A model generated the notes under the pieces. It was not told where the DNA came from. It saw only the letters and a list, made by a program, of their open reading frames with translations, and did no database searches. A program made the position numbers and the translations under genes. A DNA stretch of 35,721 nucleotides from Treponema sp. UBA1747. GTDB taxonomy: Bacteria; Spirochaetota; Spirochaetia; Treponematales; Treponemataceae. Positions 8,239 to 16,897 of the stretch are shown in pieces. Numbering within the stretch: position 1 is the stretch's first letter; every line of letters starts with the position of its first letter. The stretch spans positions 1 through 35,721 of the forward strand of contig DCHR01000026.1 in assembly GCA_002315375.1 (NCBI GenBank). Direction: 5' to 3'.

Positions 8239-9366
8239 ATGTCAGAAAAAAACGATTTTACAAAGCAGAGTTTCTTTATCCTCCTTTTTATCGGAATAGT
8301 TGTGGGAGTGTTTGTAATGAAAACACTCTCACATATTATTCTTCCTGTAATTTTTGCCGTAATTTTAGGCTTTGCATTTCTCCCTGTTGTGGAAAAAATG
8401 CAGAAGAAGCTTCACTGCCCCTGGGTTTTAGGATCCGTTCTGGTTACACTTCTTGCAGTAATAATTATGGTTCTTATGTCCTCACTTCTGGTCACAGGCC
8501 TTTCTTCAATTCTTTCAAATTACAGCCGTTATGAAACCAGACTCCAGACAATTTTTGCAGCCTTTGATTCCATTTTTGATTTCGGTTTTGATGAAGGAAA
8601 ATCTTTTTTTGAAAACATCTGGGGATTTCAAAAAATCCGTGCTGTAGTCCAGAAAGTTGCAATCGCCCTTTCTTCAGGACTTGTAAACTCAGGGAAATCA
8701 ATTTTAACAGTATTTCTTTTAATGGCTTTTTTCCTTCTTGAAATGAAGCTTTCAAAGAAAAAAATCAAGCTTGCTTTTACAGACAAAAGCAAACAGGTCA
8801 TAATTATTTCTGAACACGTAAAACGCGAAGTTTCACACTTCCTTTCGATTAAATTCCTGGCAAGCCTCGGAACCGGTGTAATAGTTTTCTGTTCAACATT
8901 TTTAATCGGAATGGATTTCCCTGTTGTCTGGGGATTTCTTGCTTTCTGTATGAATTTTATTCCGATTTTCGGTTCCATCATTTCCTGCATCGCTACGATT
9001 GTTTTTGCACTTGTACAGTTTTACCCGAGTATATGGCAGGTAATTCTTGTTGCCATCCTGATGCTTTCCGTAAACATGTTTATTGGAAATATACTTGAAC
9101 CAAAAATTGAAGGTGAAGGACTTGGTATTTCACCTTTTGTAATCCTTATTTCACTTTCAATCTGGGGTTACATCTGGGGGTTCCTGGGAATGCTTCTTGC
9201 AGTTCCAATGACTGTTATGATTAAAATCATCTGCGAAAAAATCGAATATCTGAAACCAGTTGCTGCAATTATAGGAAACGGAACTGCACGTACTGTTAAA
9301 AGAAAAAAACCGTTCCAGAAAAAAGGAACGGTCAGTAAAACAGAAAAATCAGAATCAGTTGAATAA
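8239..9366 (+). CDS. AI-2E family transporter / permease
   Basis: A 375-residue polytopic membrane protein with about seven or eight hydrophobic segments: pairs near residues 12-55 and 65-90, one near 155-175, and a cluster from about 215 to 330. It fits the AI-2E family (YdgG/TqsA, PF01594): two early helices joined by 'ILPVIFAVILGFAFLPVV', a helical domain, and C-terminal 'GNILEPKIEGEGLGISPF' with 'WGFLGMLLAVPM'. Members export varied solutes or ions; autoinducer-2 export is shown for only some, so the substrate is open. It lies 22 bases after serS without a new promoter. Its last codons carry the hairpin that terminates the opposing operon (9303-9331), and its 3' end overlaps the convergent gene by 12 bases. 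Confidence 0.9.
   Translation: MSEKNDFTKQSFFILLFIGIVVGVFVMKTLSHIILPVIFAVILGFAFLPVVEKMQKKLHCPWVLGSVLVTLLAVIIMVLMSSLLVTGLSSILSNYSRYETRLQTIFAAFDSIFDFGFDEGKSFFENIWGFQKIRAVVQKVAIALSSGLVNSGKSILTVFLLMAFFLLEMKLSKKKIKLAFTDKSKQVIIISEHVKREVSHFLSIKFLASLGTGVIVFCSTFLIGMDFPVVWGFLAFCMNFIPIFGSIISCIATIVFALVQFYPSIWQVILVAILMLSVNMFIGNILEPKIEGEGLGISPFVILISLSIWGYIWGFLGMLLAVPMTVMIKIICEKIEYLKPVAAIIGNGTARTVKRKKPFQKKGTVSKTEKSESVE
9303..9331 (-). terminator. Rho-independent terminator inside a coding sequence
   Basis: Read on the minus strand: CCGTTCC, an eight-base loop, GGAACGG (paired arms 9310-9316 and 9325-9331), then seven T. It is placed 24 bases beyond the stop of the leftward PilZ-like gene. It lies entirely within the 3' coding part of the rightward transporter gene. 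Confidence 0.8.
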
Positions 9367-10296
9367 CCGGCTGGTTGCTTTTTCATAAAGGAAACGCAGG
9401 TCTTCTTCCTGAATCGAAGTATAAACACAATCAGCACAGAACTTCGAACTTTGAACATCCGAATATAATTTGTTTACCTTACAGGTAACAAAAAGGTCTC
9501 TGGAACCGATTGGTCCTTCCGTCAGGGTAAAGGACATTTTTATTGCATATTCAGCACCTGCTATCAGATTCAAGCCCTTGGTTTCGTTTCCTAAAACGAT
9601 GCGCTCATGGTCTATATAAAGAATTGAAACAGGTTTTACTCTGTCCTGAAGAGCTTCCATTTTCTGGTGTTCTTCCTGTGAAGTAAGATAATTGCAGACC
9701 GGAATCAGCTGGATACCGTTTCCTGCATTTTTTTCAATCTTTGCCTGTTCAACGAATATTTCCAGATATTTTTTTGCCTTTTTCTGGTTTGCCAGGGGAA
9801 TCTCTTTCCAGGCAGGTCTTGTAAAGAGACTGGTATTTTTCCATGGAACACAAACTACATTCAGGTCAGACTGTGTTCTGCATTCATAAAAAAGATAACA
9901 GACAAGTTCATATTTCTGCGGATCAGAAGAGTCTTCGATATAATTTATACTTTCTGGAAGGCAAAGCTGCAATCCGCTTTCAGCTTCCGATACATCAGAA
10001 TAAAAATATAACCCGACTCGGTTAAAATAAAATTCGACTTTTACTTTCTTTCCTGCAAAGGCTAAAACCGACTGAGGTGGATTTTCCAGAGTAATAATTC
10101 CGGATTTTTGTGCCCGGACTTTTTCGCCTTTCAGGGCAACAGGGAAAACAGCAGATTCAAGAGACTGTACAGCAGCAGAGCTTTTTTTCTCGTTTTCCGG
10201 AGTAAGTGTTACGGGAACATTACCATCGATAAGATACTGCAGAACAAGTTCTCTTTCGATTCCGGACAATTGTTTCTTTTCCAAACCAGATTTCAT
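9355..10296 (-). CDS. PilZ-like two-barrel protein (possible cyclic-di-GMP effector)
   Basis: A 313-residue soluble protein without signal peptide. Its C-terminal ~110 residues (about 205-313) look like a PilZ barrel: 'ILYIDHERIVLG', 'GAEYAIKMSFTL', 'VTCKVNKLY', then 'IQEEDLRFLYEKATSRLF', the typical closing helix. Residues about 65-130 may be a second barrel of PilZN type ('GKKVKVEFYFNRVGLYFYSDV...LQLCLPESI'). The canonical ligand motifs RxxxR and D/NxSxxG are not evident, so cyclic-di-GMP binding is unproven; spirochaetal PilZ-like families such as DUF1577 are an alternative. The ATG has AGGGG just upstream, and the gene follows the lipoprotein gene by 14 bases, forming a two-gene operon. 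It converges with, and overlaps by 12 bases, the AI-2E-family transporter. Confidence 0.6.
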   Translation of the reverse strand: MKSGLEKKQLSGIERELVLQYLIDGNVPVTLTPENEKKSSAAVQSLESAVFPVALKGEKVRAQKSGIITLENPPQSVLAFAGKKVKVEFYFNRVGLYFYSDVSEAESGLQLCLPESINYIEDSSDPQKYELVCYLFYECRTQSDLNVVCVPWKNTSLFTRPAWKEIPLANQKKAKKYLEIFVEQAKIEKNAGNGIQLIPVCNYLTSQEEHQKMEALQDRVKPVSILYIDHERIVLGNETKGLNLIAGAEYAIKMSFTLTEGPIGSRDLFVTCKVNKLYSDVQSSKFCADCVYTSIQEEDLRFLYEKATSRLFN

Positions 10297-10310
10297 TTTT
10301 ATCCCCTGTT

Positions 10311-10982
10311 TTATTTCTTTATGCTGTCGATTTTTATCTGTTTAATTTTCTTATTTTTTTCATTTACAAACAAACTGATATCACAGATTTTGTTTTCAGA
10401 AAACAAACGGACCGGAACCTGAACCTCTTCCCCTGAAAGAAAACTGGTTCCAATCAAAAAATCTGTAAAAGCCGGATTTGAAGTTGAACCGTCTTCAGAT
10501 ACAGAAATCTCTGACTGAAAAAACTGTTTTTCAAGATCATTTACGAAAAATACGAATGAAAATATGGACCCGGAATCCATTATAGTTTCGGCTGAGTAAA
10601 TATTCTGAATTAAGGCCTGGCAGAAATCCGAAACAACATCTCCTGCTGTTTTGGAAAGGTTTTCTGTATCCAGTGAGCCGAAATCAAGAAGATGCGGGTA
10701 TATTTTCTCTGCAGTATTTCCTGTAAGCTCGGTTTCAGGCACATTGGAAACTACGAGAATCTCGGGAGAAAGCTTGATTTTATCTGAAATATTATGGTGT
10801 ACTGAAAGTCTTTCTTTCAAAAGTTCACTTTCAAGTTCCCGTGACCAGACTGCAGATTCTCCTTTTGTTTTAAGAACATTTTTTAAAGTTTCATTTCCTT
10901 CATAACTCTGGGAATCTTCTGCTTTAGAACAGGAAGAAATCAAAATGAGAAACAAAACTGTAAATAAGCAAACCCGCCTCAT
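10311..10982 (-). CDS. Lipoprotein of unknown function
   Basis: The 223-residue product has a short signal peptide and lipobox LISSC (Cys18), so it is an anchored envelope lipoprotein. The mature part mixes helices and strands with no motif I recognise; near residues 150-220 there are several beta strands ('SIFSFVFFVNDLEKQFF', 'GEEVQVPVRLF', 'ICDISLFVNE'). It is the first gene of a leftward operon with the PilZ-like gene. It is divergent from the ComFB gene across a 95-base AT-rich gap. The start is the only reasonable ATG, but its ribosome binding site is weak (AAAG). Confidence 0.75.
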   Translation of the reverse strand: MRRVCLFTVLFLILISSCSKAEDSQSYEGNETLKNVLKTKGESAVWSRELESELLKERLSVHHNISDKIKLSPEILVVSNVPETELTGNTAEKIYPHLLDFGSLDTENLSKTAGDVVSDFCQALIQNIYSAETIMDSGSIFSFVFFVNDLEKQFFQSEISVSEDGSTSNPAFTDFLIGTSFLSGEEVQVPVRLFSENKICDISLFVNEKNKKIKQIKIDSIKK

Positions 10983-11045
10983 TCTTTAATTTTACCATAA
11001 TAAGGGCCTTTTGTCTTTTAACTTTTCTTATGGTTTTTTCTATGT

Positions 11046-11069
11046 TATAATATATTGATATTTTGGAGG
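11046..11069 (+). promoter_or_regulatory. -10 box and ribosome binding site of the ComFB operon
   Basis: A perfect TATAAT at 11046-11051 is followed by GGAGG at 11065-11069, eight bases before the ATG at 11078. At the expected -35 position (11023-11028) the sequence is TTTTCT, a poor match, so this promoter may be weak or need an activator. The leader would be about 20 bases. Confidence 0.5.
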
Positions 11070-11077
11070 TTTAATTT

Positions 11078-11794
11078 ATGAACATTCACAATTCCATGGA
11101 AGATGCTGTCACACGGGAAGTTAATGCGCTTTATGATTCACTTAAAAACAGTCATATCACATGGCTGACCTGCGACTGTGAAAACTGCCGCCTGGATACA
11201 ATCTGCTATGTTCTGAACAGAACCCAGCCCAAATATTATGTTTCTGAACGGGGTATGCTTCATAATGCCCTGGATATGGATGATTCACAGCTGAAAACAG
11301 ACATCACTGCCCTTGCAATGGACGGAATCAGAATCATCAATGGATCCCACAGATCTTATCACTCTGCTCTTCTTAAGAATGAACCTGAAGCTTCTGACGG
11401 AAAGATGTATTATAACTTCCCGCTTATTATGGGAGCAGTATATAACGGTGAAAACTTTGAACCAATGGAAAACGTTTCTATTTCACTTAAACTGAACGAC
11501 AAGCCTGCCCTTATGGCAGATTCTACCTGGTCAAATCCGGCAAAAACCTATAAATCAACCCGTGGAACTTACACCTTCTGGCCGGCTGCCATTGTTTGTG
11601 ATAAGGACGAAGGAACAAAAGTGTTCAAATTGACTTTTGAAATCTCCGCAAAGAACTTTAATCCTTCTACATATGCAGTAGAATTACCATTGATTTCAGA
11701 ACCTTCAAGAAAAACTTCCCTTGAATCGACATATTCCCTGAAAATCAAGGATATTTTCCTTTTTGACAAGAATGCCGAAAACCCGATGGAATAA
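11078..11794 (+). CDS. ComFB-domain protein with C-terminal beta domain
   Basis: Residues about 1-75 match the late-competence ComFB family: 'NSMEDAVTREVNALYD', then Cys32-x-Cys34-x-x-Cys37-x-x-Asp40 (CDCENCRLD), 'YVLNRTQPKYYVS'. Cyanobacterial ComFB-type proteins have recently been reported as cyclic-di-GMP receptors; whether this one binds a nucleotide is unknown. Residues about 110-238 are an additional beta-rich domain not found in minimal ComFB proteins, with strands such as 'VSISLKLNDKPA' and 'KVFKLTFEISAKNF'; I do not recognise it. It has a strong GGAGG site and its own -10 box, and heads a rightward run with rlmK, capA-like and hrpA. No competence genes lie nearby. Confidence 0.75.
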   Translation: MNIHNSMEDAVTREVNALYDSLKNSHITWLTCDCENCRLDTICYVLNRTQPKYYVSERGMLHNALDMDDSQLKTDITALAMDGIRIINGSHRSYHSALLKNEPEASDGKMYYNFPLIMGAVYNGENFEPMENVSISLKLNDKPALMADSTWSNPAKTYKSTRGTYTFWPAAIVCDKDEGTKVFKLTFEISAKNFNPSTYAVELPLISEPSRKTSLESTYSLKIKDIFLFDKNAENPME

Positions 11795-11828
11795 AACTTC
11801 CATTTCAAATATTTATTAAGAAAGTAAA

Positions 11829-12959
11829 ATGACTCAAACAGAAAAAGACAATTACCAGGCCGAAATATTCAAAAATCGTATAACAAAGAAATATCGTGAA
11901 CTAAAAAAATGGGCACGAAAAAACCGTATTACCTGTTTCAGAATCTATGACAGAGATATTCCGGAAATCCCCCTTTGCGTTGACATTTACGAATTTCTTC
12001 CCGAAGACATTACCTCTCCTCTGGAATGTGCAGGATTTATCTCAACCCAGAATCAAAGGCAGTCAGACAACGATCCTTCCGTTGAATCAGAAATAGCTTC
12101 ACGACGTTATGCAGTTTTATATCTTTATGAAAGGCCTTATGAAAAAGACCAGAGTGATGAAGATATCTGGCTCAACCTTATAGGAAAACAGATTGCAGAA
12201 GTTTTTCATATCTCTTCTGACAGGGTTATTACAAAGCAGAGAAAAAAGCAGAAAGGACTGAATCAGTACGAAAAAAACGAATCAGAAAATGATTCTCTTT
12301 ATGCTCAGAAAATCCAGGGACTGGTCCAGGAACAGGGACAGATATTCCGCGTGGATTTAACTTCTTATATTGATACAGGACTTTTCTTTGACCACAGACC
12401 TTTACGTTCAATTATAAGGAATCAGAGTTCAGGAAAATCAGTATTGAATCTTTTCTGTTACACAGGAAGTATTTCGGTCTATGCAGCCGGAGGTCTGGCA
12501 AAACGGGTTGAGTCTGTGGATCTTTCCAATACGTATTTAACCTGGGCAAAGGAAAATTTCGAACTCAATGAATATACGGACAGGAACAGGTATTTTTTCA
12601 CAAAGGCTGACTGCGTTCAGTTTCTAAAAGACAAACAGGATTCCATAAAACCTGAAGACCGTTACGACCTTATTATCCTTGATCCGCCAACTTTCAGTAA
12701 CAGTAAAATGGCAGATACAATGGATATCAACCGGGACTGGCCGGACCTTTGTACTTTGTGTCTGAACCTGCTAAAACCCAAAGGCACTCTGTATTTTTCT
12801 ACAAACAGCAGGCGCCTGAAATTTGATTCTGCCCTTCTTCCGTCAACAACAGCTTCGGGACTTAAGGTCAAAGCCACTGACATTACACAAAAAACAATTT
12901 CCCAGGATTTTGCAGGAACAAATCCACACAAAGCATTTGAAATTAAGGTGGAGGATTAA
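11829..12959 (+). CDS. rlmK: 23S rRNA m7G methyltransferase, RlmK type
   Basis: A SAM-dependent methyltransferase of the RlmK family, which makes m7G2069 in 23S rRNA in E. coli, where it is fused to RlmL. Here it is free-standing (376 residues). The N-terminal part has the hallmark 'NRITKKYRELKKWARKNRI' and 'FRIYDRDIPEIPLCVDIY'. The Rossmann core has motif I NLFCYTG at 207-213, an acidic residue after 'VESVD' about 20 residues later, and the catalytic/target motif DPPTF at 285-289. RlmI is a relative but has a PUA domain, absent here. It starts 34 bases after the ComFB gene and its last codons contain the ribosome binding site of the next gene. Confidence 0.88.
   Translation: MTQTEKDNYQAEIFKNRITKKYRELKKWARKNRITCFRIYDRDIPEIPLCVDIYEFLPEDITSPLECAGFISTQNQRQSDNDPSVESEIASRRYAVLYLYERPYEKDQSDEDIWLNLIGKQIAEVFHISSDRVITKQRKKQKGLNQYEKNESENDSLYAQKIQGLVQEQGQIFRVDLTSYIDTGLFFDHRPLRSIIRNQSSGKSVLNLFCYTGSISVYAAGGLAKRVESVDLSNTYLTWAKENFELNEYTDRNRYFFTKADCVQFLKDKQDSIKPEDRYDLIILDPPTFSNSKMADTMDINRDWPDLCTLCLNLLKPKGTLYFSTNSRRLKFDSALLPSTTASGLKVKATDITQKTISQDFAGTNPHKAFEIKVED
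12950..12954 (+). promoter_or_regulatory. Ribosome binding site deciding the CapA-like start
   Basis: GGAGG inside the last codons of rlmK lies 12 bases before GTG at 12967. The open frame continues upstream, but only from 12967 does it encode a lysine-rich start, hydrophobic core and lipobox, so this site and GTG mark the true start. A nearer AAGGA touches the GTG and is too close to be used. Confidence 0.6.
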
Positions 12960-12966
12960 AAAGGAA

Positions 12967-14217
12967 GTGAAGAAATCATTTCCCTGTTACTCTATAATTT
13001 GTTTTTGTATCCTCAATCTGATTCTGATTTCCTGTAAATCAACATCCCTTGTTGAACCAGAGGAATTTCCGGAACCTGAAATCCAGACAGAAGAAATTAT
13101 TCCGGAGGTTATTCCCGAACCTCCCCGGGAAATTTTCAAGGCACCCCGGGTTTACCAGCCAGAAAATGAAGAACTCACACTGGTATTTGCCGGTGATATT
13201 ATGGCACACGAACAGAATTACAAAATGAAGGATTATTCCAAAATCTGGAATGGAATACGGGATATAACTACTGACTCGGACCTGACCTTCGGAAACATTG
13301 AAGCTCCGGTAAACAACGATGATGCATGGTCCTCATATCCGTCCTTCAACATGCATGAGGATTACCTTCAGGCTGCCATCGATGCAGGTTTCAATGTTTT
13401 CTCTCTTGCAAACAATCATTCCAATGACAAATATAAAAAAGGAATGACTGCCACAATGACTTTGAGCGAACAGATCCAGGAAAAAACAAAAGACTCTGAA
13501 CGACCTGTATATTTTTCCGGCCTAAAACATGGAAAAGAAGCAGGCTTCTCTTACAACCTGATTGAAGTAAAGGGATGGAAAATACTTTTTGTTGCAATAA
13601 CCCAGCTGCTAAACCGCCCTAATGATTCCGATTACGTAAACTATGTCCCCTCAAAAAAAGATTCCAAAGCAGCTTTCGTAAAGTGGATAAAGAAAACAAA
13701 GGAAGAAAATCCCTGCGATTTCTTCATCCTTTCTCTTCACACAAATGAAGAGGAATACATCCGTGAAGTAACAAAAAAACAGAGAAACTGGTATACTGAA
13801 CTTATGGATTCCGGTGTGGATATTTTATGGGCTAATCATGCACATCTAATAAAACGCCAGGAAATATTTATGACCGAAAGAAACAGTCGTTATCCATCAA
13901 AGCTGCTTATGTGTGCCAACGGGAATACAATAAGCGGACAACGCCGAGAACCGAACCTGAACCTGAAGTTTACAGAAAGAGATGATACAGGAGACGGTTT
14001 GTTATATAAAGCAGTCCTTAGGAAAACTCCTGATTCTTCACAGGCCTTTATTTTTAAAACTGAAAGATTTTTTATAACCACATATAAAAATACTGCTGAC
14101 GAATATATTCTGAAAAAGCTTGATGACGATTTTCTTGAATATCTGAATGAAAACAGACCTTCCTGGCTTGAATATATAAAGAAACGCAAAGAAATATGTG
14201 AGTCAATCGAGGATTAA
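12967..14217 (+). CDS. CapA-family metallophosphatase-like lipoprotein
   Basis: From the GTG at 12967 the protein has 416 residues. It opens with a lipoprotein signal and lipobox LISC (Cys23), then a Pro/Glu-rich linker, then a CapA/PGA_cap fold (PF09587) related to calcineurin-like phosphatases: 'FAGDIMAHE' with Asp77, 'GNIEAPV', 'SLANNHSNDKYKKGM' with Asn150-His151, and 'WANHAHLIK' with His291 and His293. These are the usual metal-site positions. CapA proteins take part in poly-gamma-glutamate export in Bacillus, but most family members have no known substrate, and no capB/capC/capE is present here. It follows rlmK by seven bases and precedes hrpA by ten, so it is cotranscribed. Confidence 0.82.
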   Translation: MKKSFPCYSIICFCILNLILISCKSTSLVEPEEFPEPEIQTEEIIPEVIPEPPREIFKAPRVYQPENEELTLVFAGDIMAHEQNYKMKDYSKIWNGIRDITTDSDLTFGNIEAPVNNDDAWSSYPSFNMHEDYLQAAIDAGFNVFSLANNHSNDKYKKGMTATMTLSEQIQEKTKDSERPVYFSGLKHGKEAGFSYNLIEVKGWKILFVAITQLLNRPNDSDYVNYVPSKKDSKAAFVKWIKKTKEENPCDFFILSLHTNEEEYIREVTKKQRNWYTELMDSGVDILWANHAHLIKRQEIFMTERNSRYPSKLLMCANGNTISGQRREPNLNLKFTERDDTGDGLLYKAVLRKTPDSSQAFIFKTERFFITTYKNTADEYILKKLDDDFLEYLNENRPSWLEYIKKRKEICESIED

Positions 14218-14227
14218 TATACTCTAT

Positions 14228-16828
14228 ATGAATTATCAAGATTTACCTGTTTACCAGCAGAAAGAAAGAATACTGGAATCATTAAAAACAAACCAGGTGA
14301 TTGTTGTACAGTCTCCTACCGGTTCCGGAAAAACCACACAAATCCCTGTTATCCTCCATGAAGCCGGTTATGACCAGAAAGGCATGATTGCCGTAACTCA
14401 ACCACGCCGTATTGCAGCATTGAGCGTAAGTGAATTTATTTCAAAACAGCTTGGAACTACTTATCCAGGTCTGGTTGGATACAAAATGCGTTTTGAAGAC
14501 AAAACAGACCAGACTACAAAAATCAAAATAATGACCGATGGTATCCTTCTTCAGGAAATGAAGCTGGATCCATGGCTCAGTAAATACTCAGTAATTATGG
14601 TTGACGAGGCCCATGAAAGAAGCCTCAATATTGATTTCGTTCTGGGACTTCTTAAACGTGTTTTACAAAGCAGAAGTGATTTCAGGGTTATCGTCAGCTC
14701 TGCCACAATGAACGCAGAAGCTTTCTCACGTTATTTTGATGACTGCCCTATTGTAACAATTGAAACAATTACTTACCCGGTTACAATGATTTATGATCCG
14801 CCCAAAGGACCTGCAGTAACAACCCTTACGGACAGCGGATGTGACCTGCTTCTTCAGAAAATCTCGGATACAGTTGAAAGAGTCCTGGACAATAAAGATG
14901 ACGGAGGAATTCTTATTTTCCTTCCGGGTGAAAAGATAATCAAGGATTGTGTTCATAAATTAAGCCATGCACCTTTCGGACGCCGATTATTTATTCTTCC
15001 TCTCTACGGCCGGCTTGCAAAAGAAGAACAAGAAAGAGTTTTCATTGATCCGCCGGCAGGGAAAAAGAAGGTAGTCATTTCTACGAACATTGCAGAAACT
15101 TCAGTTACAATCAGCGATATTTCAACTGTAATTGATTCAGGACTGGCAAAACTCAATTTTTATAATCCACATACCTATACCTCAAGTCTTATTGAAACTA
15201 CCATTTCAAAAGCCAGTTCAAACCAGAGACGTGGTCGTGCGGGTCGTACTCATGAAGGAACCTGTTACCGCCTTTACACCCGGAAAGATTTCGAAACCCG
15301 TCCCATGTATACAACAGAAGAAATCTACAGAACAGATTTAAGTGAAGTTGTTCTCCGCATGGCAGAGCTTGGAATTACAGACTTCTTCGGTTTTGATTTT
15401 ATAAGCAGACCTGACCACGATGGAATTGTAGGGGCCATAGAAACCTTAAAACTTCTGGGAGCTCTGGAAGACGATAATACTCTTTCAACTATCGGACAGA
15501 TGATGTGCAGGTTCCCTCTTGAACCTAGAATTTCCCGAATTATCGTAGAAGCCATCATGCGTTACCCGGACAACATCGGACATGCATTAATCGGTGCAAG
15601 TTTTCTTTCTGCTTCAAGCCCTTTCCTTTTACCCGAAGGAGAAGAAATGGAAGCCCGTAAAGCCCACCACCACTTCAGAGACATTCAGGGAGATTTTGTT
15701 TCTTACATCAATCTTTTTAAGCTTTACAAGAAACAGGAAAATTTTGAAACCTGGAAAGAGATTGCTGATGCAAAGGAACGTTTCTGCAAAAACTATTATC
15801 TTGATGAAAGAGTAATGGCTGAAATCGACAATATTAACGACCAGCTGACAGAAATTGTGAGCCGCATGGAAATTCCTGTTACAATGAACGGATCTTTAAG
15901 CGATTACCTCTGCTGTGTTGCAGCCGGTATGATTCAGTTCGTATGTATCAGAAGCGGCCGTGAAAATTACAAAAGCCTCACACAGGGAAACATTTGTATC
16001 CATCCGGGGTCAGTTATGTTCAAGCAGGATCCGCTTTTTATCGTTGCCGGTGAAATTACAAAAACTTCACGTACCTTTGCTTTCGCTGTTTCTCCCCTGA
16101 CAAAAACTCTCCTTGACAAAATAAATCCAAATCTCATCAATGAACTGGATGCTGTAAAAAAACACCGTGAAGAACCTCCTAAAACGGAACCTACTGAAAA
16201 ACAACTTAAAAAGCTTGAAAAATCACAGGCAAAAAAACTGAAGGACAATAACATTGATAAGGAAGATGCTCTTTTCCTTGGAAACGAAATTTTTGCTACA
16301 AAGAAAATTAAAGGAAAGAAAACAGCCCTTCTTGAAATTGAAAAGCTTTTACGTGCTGCCCAGACAGAAACTGATGAAAAGAAACTTAAAATTGCAGGAG
16401 CAATGACTTCAAAAGTGATTTTAAGAGACGGAGGCTCTCTTCTGGATGGAGAAAAACTTTCACTGGTCCTGAAACTTGTAAAGAATCTTAACCTGAATCC
16501 TATCCGGGAAGACAGCTGGAACAGAAAAATTAACATCAACCTTTATGATGGAGAAGAAAATTCCAAGCGTCAGATTCTTACTTCTGTAAGCATAATTCTC
16601 AGAGTTGCCCTTGCAAAACAGAAGAATAAAGAATACGGGTTTATTACGCTTTTTACAGATGGAAACGGAAACTACTGGTTGAAATCAACAAGAGGTTTCA
16701 GCACAGCTCTGAATGAAAGCCTTTCATCCCTTGAAACCCTTATCGAAGAAAACGGAATTTCATGGACAGAAGAAGAAAAAGAAGTAATAAACAAAGCCCT
16801 CAGAGAACTGAACGAACTTTACAAATAA
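14228..16828 (+). CDS. hrpA: HrpA-type DEAH-box RNA helicase
   Basis: An ATP-dependent RNA helicase of the DEAH/RHA group. Visible motifs: I SPTGSGKT (29-36), 'TQPRRIAALSV' (Ia), II DEAH (126-129), III 'SSATM', then 'STNIAETSVTI' and VI 'QRRGRAGRTHEG'. A helicase-associated domain and OB-fold region follow to about residue 640. The last ~200 residues (from about 655) are lysine-rich at first and then form an alpha/beta region I do not recognise. The length, 866, is near E. coli HrpB (about 800) rather than HrpA (1300), so the HrpA/HrpB label is provisional. I chose ATG at 14228 because it begins with the family-like 'NYQDLPVYQQKERIL'; a GTG at 14198 overlaps the upstream gene and has no ribosome binding site. 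A terminator follows at 16871. Confidence 0.9.
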   Translation: MNYQDLPVYQQKERILESLKTNQVIVVQSPTGSGKTTQIPVILHEAGYDQKGMIAVTQPRRIAALSVSEFISKQLGTTYPGLVGYKMRFEDKTDQTTKIKIMTDGILLQEMKLDPWLSKYSVIMVDEAHERSLNIDFVLGLLKRVLQSRSDFRVIVSSATMNAEAFSRYFDDCPIVTIETITYPVTMIYDPPKGPAVTTLTDSGCDLLLQKISDTVERVLDNKDDGGILIFLPGEKIIKDCVHKLSHAPFGRRLFILPLYGRLAKEEQERVFIDPPAGKKKVVISTNIAETSVTISDISTVIDSGLAKLNFYNPHTYTSSLIETTISKASSNQRRGRAGRTHEGTCYRLYTRKDFETRPMYTTEEIYRTDLSEVVLRMAELGITDFFGFDFISRPDHDGIVGAIETLKLLGALEDDNTLSTIGQMMCRFPLEPRISRIIVEAIMRYPDNIGHALIGASFLSASSPFLLPEGEEMEARKAHHHFRDIQGDFVSYINLFKLYKKQENFETWKEIADAKERFCKNYYLDERVMAEIDNINDQLTEIVSRMEIPVTMNGSLSDYLCCVAAGMIQFVCIRSGRENYKSLTQGNICIHPGSVMFKQDPLFIVAGEITKTSRTFAFAVSPLTKTLLDKINPNLINELDAVKKHREEPPKTEPTEKQLKKLEKSQAKKLKDNNIDKEDALFLGNEIFATKKIKGKKTALLEIEKLLRAAQTETDEKKLKIAGAMTSKVILRDGGSLLDGEKLSLVLKLVKNLNLNPIREDSWNRKININLYDGEENSKRQILTSVSIILRVALAKQKNKEYGFITLFTDGNGNYWLKSTRGFSTALNESLSSLETLIEENGISWTEEEKEVINKALRELNELYK

Positions 16829-16870
16829 GGATGATTTCGCCAAATCCAATCACCCTTATTCACAAAATAA

Positions 16871-16897
16871 AAAAGGAGGCTCTGGCCTCCTTTTTTT
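16871..16897. terminator. Bidirectional terminator between hrpA and truB
   Basis: Stem GGAGGC (16875-16880) pairs with GCCTCC (16885-16890) around a TCTG loop, with an A-run before and seven T after, so it works in both directions. It ends the rightward hrpA transcript and the leftward truB transcript. The truB stop codon (complement of 16897-16899) overlaps the end of the T tract. Confidence 0.9.

Noticed and set aside
12823..12966. Upstream extension of the CapA-like gene inside rlmK
   Set aside because: It overlaps rlmK by about 137 bases and would bury the signal peptide; GTG 12967 gives a proper lipoprotein start.
14198..14227. GTG start for hrpA at 14198
   Set aside because: It overlaps the upstream gene, has no ribosome binding site, and the residues before Met at 14228 are not family-like.
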